Source: Schizochytrium sp. TIO01
Taxonomy: Eukaryota; Sar; Bigyra; Thraustochytrida; Thraustochytriidae
DNA: 64,000 nt
Assembly (NCBI GenBank): GCA_004764695.1
Contig: SMSO01000032.1
Coordinates: 3,764,983 to 3,828,982, forward strand
Reading direction: 5' to 3'
The stretch's first letter is position 1, and every line of letters begins with the position of its first letter. A model generated the notes under the pieces. It had not been told where the DNA came from, did not search any database, and was given only the letters and a program-made list of their open reading frames with translations. Positions 56,775 through 64,000 of this stretch are shown in pieces. Both the position numbers and the translations under genes were made by a program.

Positions 56775-57539
56775 CTACCAGGAGCCGCCGGTCTCGGAGC
56801 CCGCCTTGGGGTCCACAAAGGACTTGTAGCTCCACTCAGTGGAAAGCTCCACAGGCTCATCCACAGCCGGTCCCTTCTTAGTTGCCTGAGCAAAAGTGAT
56901 CTTGTTGATAGTACGGCAGTCACGGTAGAAGAGCGTGCGCATGCAGTCCTCCAGAAGCTCGCGTGCCTCGGCCTCGCTCATGTTCTCCTTCCAGCGTCGT
57001 CGCAGAATAGGCATTGCCATGTGAAGACCAAGGCCAGTAGCCACAAAGTCACATTCGTAGGCAGTTCCAATCTTGTCGGTGGTACCGAGAAAGGTCTCGC
57101 CGTCGTGAAATCCCGCAATGACGAGGTTGTTCCACAGAGGGTTCATCTGGGAGCGGCGGTGGTACAAAATACGGGCCATGCAGCTCCAAATCTCCTTCGG
57201 ACTGTGCGTAATACCATCAGCAACGCATGCATCCTCAACTTCAAGCTCCTTGAGAATGTCCTGGATGTACTGGAAGTCACTGTAATCGCCATCAGAGCCC
57301 ACCAAAGTGTATCCTCCAGTCGTCACGATGCGACGAAGATCCGTGAATCGCGAGAGAGACCCATAAGATCCAAGCGTATCGGCAGCCATGAGAACACCGC
57401 CTTTGTACTTGAGAGCAACAACAGATGTACCTGTCACGATGGGGCTCGTCGTGTGCTTGTGCGGCTCGCTAGCGGCGTGGCCAGCAGAGAGATCCACGCC
57501 GTGAGCGGCGCAGGAGAAAGTCTGGGAAACGGAGGCCAT
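56775..57539 (-). CDS. PSMB4: 20S proteasome subunit beta type 4 (beta-7)
   Basis: A 254-residue member of the non-catalytic beta-7 (PSMB4/Pre4) group, part of the inner ring of the 20S proteasome. A propeptide of about 30 residues precedes the probable mature start at T31, and the S-P-I-V-T-G-T-S-V that follows is characteristic of this subunit. The A-A-D-T-L-G-S-Y-G-S motif and G-D-Y-S-D-F-Q segment match the family. The C-terminal extension (about residues 225-254), which in beta-7 reaches into the opposite ring, is present. Processing of this subunit does not create an active threonine, so loss of catalysis is expected rather than odd. Single exon, ATG at the expected place. Its codons are C/G-ending like the V-ATPase gene. 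Confidence 0.95.
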   Translation of the reverse strand: MASVSQTFSCAAHGVDLSAGHAASEPHKHTTSPIVTGTSVVALKYKGGVLMAADTLGSYGSLSRFTDLRRIVTTGGYTLVGSDGDYSDFQYIQDILKELEVEDACVADGITHSPKEIWSCMARILYHRRSQMNPLWNNLVIAGFHDGETFLGTTDKIGTAYECDFVATGLGLHMAMPILRRRWKENMSEAEARELLEDCMRTLFYRDCRTINKITFAQATKKGPAVDEPVELSTEWSYKSFVDPKAGSETGGSW

Positions 57540-59469
57540 CTTGCTTCAAGTCGGAATTGGCGCTCTAAATTAGAACGTTTGCAGATTTACTGTATATCTG
57601 GTTCGTGAGTTTGTAGAAGGTCTAAAGCTCAAACGGCCGCTTCTTTAGAGATACTTCGCAGCGAGCTCGAGAGAACTTCGATCGGATCGACCGCGAAGAG
57701 TGAGAGAGGGAGGGACACGCAGAGAGAGCCGATGTCACGCGAAGAGAAGGGCGTCGAGTAGGGCAGGATGAGTTAATCACCCGTCCGAAAGTACCGCAGC
57801 AGTCCGAGAGGTCTCGCGCACGAGCTGAGGCGATCTTGGTCTGCTCTTCTGCTGCTTCTCCTTCTTTCTTCTTCTCTCTTCTTCTTTCTATCCATGACCA
57901 CGTTAACCTCAACACAAACCGAAGCACTAAGCATAGCTACCCTAAACAGTAGTACTCGATGCTATCGTTCCAAGTCGTTCAAGAGTCCAACATAAATCGA
58001 AACAGCTTGCAATTTGCAAAACTTAGTGTCAAGCTGTAAACTATTCATACTAACCCAACGCATTGAAAGCAAAGAGAAGACTTGCTTTTGTCTGTTCAAA
58101 TAGGCACTGACTCGCATGCTTTGAAGCAAATAGCAATTTCATGAAATCAAGGGAAGGCTAGAAAGCTTGGGTGAGATTTGATTAGAACAAAACACCTATC
58201 AAAAGAGAACTACTGCTAACTATATGAGGCGAACTGAACAGGTCTGTCCCCCAAAAAAGAACGCAAGCGATTGTTCTGTATGGTTAGAACGCGTTCTTTT
58301 TGGTCTTCTGCTTCGCTCGGCTTCCCTCTAAGAGAGGGGTATAGTAGAACTATAAAATGTCAGTGTATAGTCTTAATATGAACGAAAAATGAGGACAGCT
58401 AAATGAAGGACATTAATATACACCCCACCTAAACACTAAATAGAGTAGATAGTCATAAGAGGTCTAAGGAGAAAAAGAGACTTATAGATCCGGTTAGAGT
58501 TCTGGGAGAATAATACGAAATGGTGAGCGAAATAGTTGGCGCGTTGAAGTATAATCAAAGCAAGAAGAGATCAGGGGAGGAGTTAATAACGGAGAAATAT
58601 AACTATCAAAGGTAATTCCGAAACCGGAGTCAAGTTGGAAATGGAGCTTAGAATGTATGAGCTGTAAAGTTATGTGGTAGTACTTCACGACAAGGAGTCG
58701 GAGAAATACGAGAGTGTGTTAGGTCATTGAAAGTTTGTTGCTGCCCGAATATTATTATCTTGGCACGGCGCGGAGGGCTTTAACAACGGAGTTCTTACCT
58801 GCGTTTTAGCATTCTGAAAGCACCGTTATTTGTATGATACAAAGTGTTAAGTTTGTTTGATAGATCAGTTTACTGTCTTTTCAATGATGGCAGATTGAGA
58901 CGAAGATTGAAGGTAGGGAAGAGAAGCTATGCCTGATGGAATGAGAGGGTGATGCAAATCAAGAAAAGAATTTTTACTCTATGTTCTCATAGTATTGTGT
59001 AGGGAATTTGATAAGACACTTGAGCAAGCATATAAAGGTTCTGGGAATCGGTCGAAGCACTTATTTCCGATAAGATTGAACTTCATTCTTAAGACACGTG
59101 CTACAGACAAATAGAGGCACGTTCTCGCCGCTTAGGCGACTAAGTTGCCAAGACATCTTTGCACAATCAAAAGCCTCGAAGACGCGCTCGTGCTCAGGAG
59201 ATGCATGCTGGCGCCACGATTTAATCTTAGCAAACAACGCCTGGATCTACAGGGATTAAGTATCAAATTCAAAGCAAAAGGGAAAGTGACGCACACGCGT
59301 GTGAGTGTAGCACAAAAGAATAGGCAAGCAAGAGAACAATTTAACCTGAAGATAGTCGTGTATTGCAGCTGTAGTTTAAGATTCTGAGTGAAGGCGGTCA
59401 GCCTAAGCATCCTCTTGGCAGACCCTTCGGGAGTTGGCTGAAAGCTCCAAAAGAGTTGACAAAAGCACC
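57540..59469. other. Intergenic region between divergent genes
   Basis: Contains the promoters of PSMB4 (left) and the CFAP97-like gene (right). No supported ORF, RNA gene or repeat; composition is about average for the window's spacers. Confidence 0.55.
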
Positions 59470-62400
59470 ATGGGTGGTGGCGGAGCTTGTACGACACACA
59501 AAATACCTGTCTCAAATAGGGTTGTGGATGATCGCTATGCGATTCACTGCCAACAACTCCATCTCAGAAATCTATTGAATGCCAAACCTGAGGTACAATT
59601 TGGCAGAGCAACCTCTGCATCCAGTTCAAACAAAGATGGTGATTGCAAACGAAAGAAACCACGCAGTTTAATCAAATCGCAACAAGAGCGTGAACGTGAA
59701 CGTCAAGTAAAACTAGAAAACAAAGCACTCCTCCGAAAGCTCATTGATATCGATCGAACAGCAGAACAAAAGCGGTCAGAATTAGTTGCAAGAAAAAAAC
59801 GGCGCCTCCGAGATGCAAAGAGGCGACTACAGGCTGCTGAAGCTTCTGGGAATAGCCTTGACCGAGAAGTTGCTCTTGAGTTTGCTGAAAAAGCTTCAAT
59901 GACAACAACTATGCAACGTGCACATGCAAACAAGGTGATCGCTCGAGTGTCACGTATTAAAAGAGAGCAGCAGCGAATTGATGAGGAGAACCTACGTATT
60001 ATGAAACGTATTATTACAGCTCGACCAACGATATCCTCTAAAGTGTTGGAGCGCGAAGCAAAGAAGCATGATCAACTCATCCAGAGCATGTCTGGTTATG
60101 CTCAACACAAAGTTCTTGATTTGTCTCATCTCACACTTCAAGCTGTGCAAGCTGACTCGCCCACGCCACGAAGGCCAGCAGTTCCCCGCACCAGGAGTCG
60201 TCCTGCATCAGCAGTCCGAGGAGTTCGTACTCATAATGTGCCTCAAGAACCAGTGTATCATGCGTCTGCATCGTCCTCGATGCAACGTAAAGTGTGGGTG
60301 CCAGGTGATGGAGAGACTGAATCAATCTACGGTTCCTCGAAGTTAATGCAAATTATTATGAACAATGATAGCGATGATGAGCTTGAAAAACCAAAGCCTT
60401 CTTCTCATGAAGGCTCAGATAGATGGAGCCGAGCTCCCGAACCGTCTATTTATAGTTCAGGGCAAAGCCAAAGATCTGGGAGATATCTTCATTCCGAGCA
60501 AGAGGAAGAAACTTTTACACCCCAAGCTCCCGAACCGTCTATTTATAGTTCAGGGCAAAGCCAGAGATCCGGGAGATATCTTCATTCCGAGCAAGAGGAA
60601 GAGACTTTTACGCCCCCTTGGGGTGGCCCAGCAGGAAACATTGACAATTCAGGCCAGGATACGTATGATTTTAAAGATAACTCAGGTCGTTCTGCTGCAT
60701 CAAGATCCCACAACCCTTATAATCAAGTCAAGGAGTCTTCGTATAGACAATCGGAGTCAACTAATATCATTACACAGGCAAGTGATACAAATATATATAG
60801 CAGCAATCAAGCAGATCCATCCTCGTCTGAGGAATATTCCAAAAATGCATATCAGCTCGAGGTACCACAAATAAACTTCTCGGAGTCAAACTTTAGTAGT
60901 ATCTCTTCTGAAAAGCAGAACTTCAATTCTTCCTTTCAAGAAAATGATATGTCAGACTATGACTCCTCATCGCCAAAGAAGAAGAGCACAGAGAATGAAG
61001 ATTCAGAAAGTCAAGGTGCTGATGTTTTAGTATTGCCAATTCAGGATTATAGATATGATATTGAAGATAATGCTGACACAGATGCGCATGCAGTTGAAGA
61101 GCTGAATTCTGCACATTCTTTAAATGACATTCATCATGATCAGTCGCCAGGTTCTTATTTTGAGGAAGCCGAAGAAGCCGAGGAAGCCGAGGAAGCCCGA
61201 ACTCCTACTTTCACGACGAACTCCTACTATGATGAGACTAATCAGACCAGTTCTGCAAGGCCAGTAGGTCTGAGCGAAAAGAATGATAATGTAGAGATCA
61301 AGCCAACTGAAACAGAGCTTGCAGAGCACGAGAAGACTCCATCTGTGGAAATGAACAATGACGATATTGACAATGAACAATCCGGTACGAATGAGAAAAT
61401 GCCATCAGGCCATAGTCACCATACTGCTGAATCAAGAAATTCACCAGAATTAGAACAGCCTGACTTAATTGTCATCAGTGATGAAAAGGAAGAGAATCAG
61501 CTAGACGTTGCATCAGAGGGCTGTCCATCAGAAGCATTAGATTTAGTCTTACAAGACTCTTCCAAGGCCGAGAAGGAGGATTCCCATAAATCATCGAAGT
61601 TGGCACAAGAAAACAATTCTTCATCTGAAGTGCATGACGAAGAACAGCACGAGGATGTGGCTCCAAATATTGAAGCGAATGATGAAGTTGTAGACAAGAC
61701 AAACGAAGCCACCCAGAGTGTAGTTCATGTCTTAGATGCAGAAGAAGCTACAGCTACGGAAGATAAGATTGATTTGAAGGCTACCAAACTACCATCGAAT
61801 AGCTCTCCAGCAACTGAGAATTTAACAAGGCATGAGCAATGCAATATTCCCACAACGGACTCAACAGAAAGTAGCGATTCTTATCTGATGGCTATTCCTA
61901 CAAAAGAAAGACCGCCAATCAAGGCAGTTTGCTCTATAGGCAACGAAGAACCAGAAATTGAAGAAGGAGACTCAAGTCATGACAATGAAGCTAATAGTGA
62001 GGGAACCACAGAGGCTCGAAAAGGCGAAGGTGAAGAAGAAAAAATTAACAGCGTCAATGTCTCGAATGCGCATGTTCTTGAGAGCGAAACGGATTCACCT
62101 AAGACGGAAAAATTGAACAATCCTTCAGCCTCAGAAACTTGTGAAGAGGAACGAGGTACCCCAGAGTTTACATCTGACGTGAAAAGTGTAGTTAGTGCAC
62201 AAGGTGCTAGTGGTCATGAAAGCGTCTCTGAAACCAGAGAAGTAGTCTCGACACAGGAGGATGAAGAGCCAGACACAGATAAAATACTCAACTCAAACAC
62301 AAAAACTGAAGAATTAGAGTCTCCCTTTGGAGACGACGCTAACTGTGCTGAGGACTCAGGCTCTCAAGAACATGAAGAATCGCCTCCAGCAAATTTTGGA

Positions 62401-63264
62401 GTAGCTTCTAACGAGGAATCCCCCTTATTAGCAGAAGAGGAATCAAAGGAACTAAAGGAAGACACATCGATCAAGGAGACATCATATGATAGTGTAAACG
62501 CTGGCAAAAGATCATCTCTTTTACCAGAAGAGATCAAGCAGAGCAACGGGAAAACCCAGACCGAGGAAGAGACCCAAGTCGAGATGGAGAAAGTCCAGGT
62601 CGAGGAAGAGAAAGCCCAGATCGAAGAGGAGAAAGTCCAGGTCGAGGAAGAGAAAGCTCAGGTCGAGGAAGAGAAAGCTCAGGTCGAGGAAGAGAAAGCT
62701 CAGGTCGAGGAAGAGAAAGCTCAGGTCGAGGAAGAGAAAGCTCAGGTCGAGGAAGAGAAAGCTCAGGTCGAGGAAGAGAAAGCTCAGGTTAAGGAAGAAG
62801 CTCCGACAAACGAGAATGAGAAAGGAAAGGAGGATAAGGACCATGGCATGGTTTTAGAAAACGACTATGTAGAGGGTTCCGAACATCGTCAGGTAGATGC
62901 TGTGAATGTGGACGAAGCTGCCGATGCCAACAAGGAAGTGACCCAAGCTAATATTCCTAAGGATGTTGCACCAGCTGAGAGCACCGAAGTAGACGAGACC
63001 ACAACGGAAAAGAAAGAAGATCTTTCGGCTGAAGAAGCCGAGAAATTACGTCTTGAAAAAGAAGCTCGCAGAGAAAGGCGTCGAAAGCGAAAAGAGAAGA
63101 TGCTACGGAAGCAGAAGAAGCAACAGCAGCAGCAACAATCAGCTTCTCGCTCTCACCAACAACAGTATCTGAGTCCTCAGCAGCAATATTACAAAGAACA
63201 AAATGAGAGGCTAGCCTTAAGAAGCGGAGGCCGACACCCCGGCCAACATGCCTTTCCGCGATAG
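59470..63264 (+). CDS. Large acidic protein with CFAP97-like N-terminal region
   Basis: A 1264-residue protein starting at the first ATG (M-G-G-G-G). Residues about 65-215 are basic and helical. They show the pattern of CFAP97/KIAA1430-type proteins: K-L-E-N-K-A-L-L-R near the start, and near the end I-D-E-E-N-L-R-I-M-K-R-I followed by an R-P-T-I-S motif. CFAP97 proteins are associated with cilia, so a ciliary role is inferred. From about 250 to 1200 it is extremely Glu/Ser/Asp-rich and probably disordered. It includes a perfect-register duplication of 31 residues (from 60433 and 60526) and ten V-E-E-E-K-A-Q heptads (residues 1037-1106). The C-terminus is a basic coiled-coil ending in a Gln-rich stretch. 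One exon, no catalytic motif. Confidence 0.75.
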   Translation: MGGGGACTTHKIPVSNRVVDDRYAIHCQQLHLRNLLNAKPEVQFGRATSASSSNKDGDCKRKKPRSLIKSQQERERERQVKLENKALLRKLIDIDRTAEQKRSELVARKKRRLRDAKRRLQAAEASGNSLDREVALEFAEKASMTTTMQRAHANKVIARVSRIKREQQRIDEENLRIMKRIITARPTISSKVLEREAKKHDQLIQSMSGYAQHKVLDLSHLTLQAVQADSPTPRRPAVPRTRSRPASAVRGVRTHNVPQEPVYHASASSSMQRKVWVPGDGETESIYGSSKLMQIIMNNDSDDELEKPKPSSHEGSDRWSRAPEPSIYSSGQSQRSGRYLHSEQEEETFTPQAPEPSIYSSGQSQRSGRYLHSEQEEETFTPPWGGPAGNIDNSGQDTYDFKDNSGRSAASRSHNPYNQVKESSYRQSESTNIITQASDTNIYSSNQADPSSSEEYSKNAYQLEVPQINFSESNFSSISSEKQNFNSSFQENDMSDYDSSSPKKKSTENEDSESQGADVLVLPIQDYRYDIEDNADTDAHAVEELNSAHSLNDIHHDQSPGSYFEEAEEAEEAEEARTPTFTTNSYYDETNQTSSARPVGLSEKNDNVEIKPTETELAEHEKTPSVEMNNDDIDNEQSGTNEKMPSGHSHHTAESRNSPELEQPDLIVISDEKEENQLDVASEGCPSEALDLVLQDSSKAEKEDSHKSSKLAQENNSSSEVHDEEQHEDVAPNIEANDEVVDKTNEATQSVVHVLDAEEATATEDKIDLKATKLPSNSSPATENLTRHEQCNIPTTDSTESSDSYLMAIPTKERPPIKAVCSIGNEEPEIEEGDSSHDNEANSEGTTEARKGEGEEEKINSVNVSNAHVLESETDSPKTEKLNNPSASETCEEERGTPEFTSDVKSVVSAQGASGHESVSETREVVSTQEDEEPDTDKILNSNTKTEELESPFGDDANCAEDSGSQEHEESPPANFGVASNEESPLLAEEESKELKEDTSIKETSYDSVNAGKRSSLLPEEIKQSNGKTQTEEETQVEMEKVQVEEEKAQIEEEKVQVEEEKAQVEEEKAQVEEEKAQVEEEKAQVEEEKAQVEEEKAQVEEEKAQVKEEAPTNENEKGKEDKDHGMVLENDYVEGSEHRQVDAVNVDEAADANKEVTQANIPKDVAPAESTEVDETTTEKKEDLSAEEAEKLRLEKEARRERRRKRKEKMLRKQKKQQQQQQSASRSHQQQYLSPQQQYYKEQNERLALRSGGRHPGQHAFPR
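60433..60618 (+). repeat. In-frame 93-bp tandem duplication
   Basis: Two adjacent 93-nt copies, differing at only a few positions, encode 31 residues that begin A-P-E-P-S-I-Y-S-S-G. The low divergence implies a recent duplication. Confidence 0.93.
62578..62800 (+). repeat. In-frame 21-bp minisatellite
   Basis: Ten 21-nt units, each coding for one V-E-E-E-K-A-Q heptad, then a decayed eleventh. The last seven units are practically identical at the DNA level; the first three show K-V-Q and I-E variants. Confidence 0.96.
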
Positions 63265-63947
63265 ATTGCTTATTGCATAGTGTCTTCTCACTTTTCTGTG
63301 AACATGCTACAAGAAGGGAATGCACGAAATAACGCTTCAGCAAAACTTCACCTTCCAGCCCCATCTAGAACTTCAAAGCGCTTCTTCATGTCCTATTGGA
63401 CAAAACGCAGCAAAGTTGTAAAGTCTAGTTCTAAGTAAATTATGTCACCATATTAAACCTGCCTATATCTTTTGCTGCATTCGCCACTCCTCGCGAATGT
63501 ATGGGTTCGGCACATCGCTGTCGTTTTAGACGGAGCTGGCTATGACCGATTACCAGAATCTTCGCCCCCCAAGCCTAGGCTGCCGCTGCTTGATACTCAG
63601 TGTATAAAGCAGGTTTTCTTAATTGTTATTCATTCTGACTTCGGAGTCTATTCTACCAACGTAGCTTCAAAGCAAGCTAAGCCAACAACCTGAACCATGA
63701 TTTTTGGTACCCTTGTACCAAAAATCTTACAGTCCTCCAAAGAAAGGGTCCAAGACCAATATTAAATCATGCCTCAGCAAAGTTGAAATCAACACAGGTC
63801 CACTTAAACCAGCGATCGAGCGATCTGCCACTCAATCAGAGTCAAGTGGACCCTGCTGTGTGGCCTTAGCTGCTGCTGCTGCTGGCTGTTACTCCCCCGC
63901 AGACCTGGAAGGACTGTCATGCGCTTTGGAGCTCGGCCATTGACGCC
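63265..63947. other. Intergenic region
   Basis: 3' region of the CFAP97-like gene and 5' region of the partial gene at the edge. Contains the perfect hairpin listed next. Confidence 0.5.
63699..63726. repeat. Perfect 12-bp stem, 4-nt loop hairpin
   Basis: GATTTTTGGTAC and its exact reverse complement flank CCTT. It lies about 435 nt beyond the CFAP97-like stop and about 220 nt before the next ATG. It could act in an RNA 3' end, be a regulatory palindrome, or be a remnant of an inverted insertion. Confidence 0.85.
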
Positions 63948-64000
63948 ATGCTGAGCGAGGAGCTGGAGGACCTGTCGGAGGCCTTCGCTGTGGACGCGCG
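63904..64000 (+). CDS. Partial gene running off the right edge
   Basis: The sequence turns GC-rich and an open frame reaches the window end. Its ATG at 63948 begins M-L-S-E-E-L-E-D-L-S-E-A-F. Alternatively, a strong acceptor (pyrimidine-rich tract then CCCCGCAG ending at 63903) would open an exon at 63904 in the same frame, with 14 more codons upstream. The E-E-L-E-x-L-x-x-x-F pattern is reminiscent of the start of an RWD domain, but 17 residues are too few to identify it. Confidence 0.45.

Noticed and set aside
62521-62844. Leu/Phe/Asp-rich minus-strand frame in the CFAP97-like gene
   Set aside because: Antisense reading of the 21-bp heptad repeat.
1-64000. CRISPR arrays, prokaryotic operons, insertion sequences or retroelement polymerases
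   Set aside because: No regularly spaced repeats with unique spacers, no transposase, integrase or reverse-transcriptase motifs were recognised on either strand.

Overview
This is nuclear DNA of a eukaryote, probably a unicellular, flagellate-bearing heterotroph. Genes start at ATG, stop with the standard code, carry few short GT-AG introns and encode eukaryote-only machinery (UBLCP1, prefoldin 4, V-ATPase subunit E, the PSMB4 proteasome subunit, RTEL1). The mix of intron-poor genes, C-ending codons in housekeeping genes, CBM1-like extracellular modules and very microsatellite-rich spacers would fit a stramenopile such as a labyrinthulomycete/thraustochytrid. That placement is an inference; nothing in the window proves it.

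Layout. 0-6.7 kb has no recognisable gene. 6.7-18.3 kb is a gene cluster: MORN-repeat protein (+), UBLCP1 phosphatase (-), a PH-domain protein with a CCR4/nocturnin-type nuclease-like domain (+), prefoldin subunit 4 (+, two exons) and a membrane protein with two CBM1-like cysteine modules (+). 18.3-28.2 kb is a 10-kb stretch of tetranucleotide repeats with only weak ORFs. 28.2-35.3 kb holds a mitochondrial short/branched-chain acyl-CoA dehydrogenase (+), a membrane-anchored prolyl 4-hydroxylase-like dioxygenase (+, two exons) and an AGC-like protein kinase (-) broken by a single-base frameshift. 35.3-45.6 kb is a second gene-poor stretch ending in a three-copy ~340-bp tandem repeat with a palindromic core. 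45.6-49 kb carries an epoxide hydrolase (-) with a peroxisomal-type C-terminus and V-ATPase subunit E (-, two exons). 49-52.9 kb has only a few weak open segments. 52.9-64 kb holds RTEL1 helicase (+), proteasome subunit beta type 4 (-), a large acidic protein with a CFAP97-like N-terminal region and an in-frame heptad minisatellite (+), and the 5' end of another gene running off the window.

The genes do not form a pathway; this is an ordinary eukaryotic gene neighbourhood. UBLCP1 and PSMB4 both touch the proteasome, and the MORN and CFAP97-like proteins may be ciliary, but they are not contiguous. I found no clear new multi-gene system. The items most worth following are the VHL-beta-like region fused to the prolyl hydroxylase, the PH plus CCR4-type fusion, the CBM1-like membrane protein, the frameshifted kinase and the tandem repeat whose hairpin loop is inverted in one copy.
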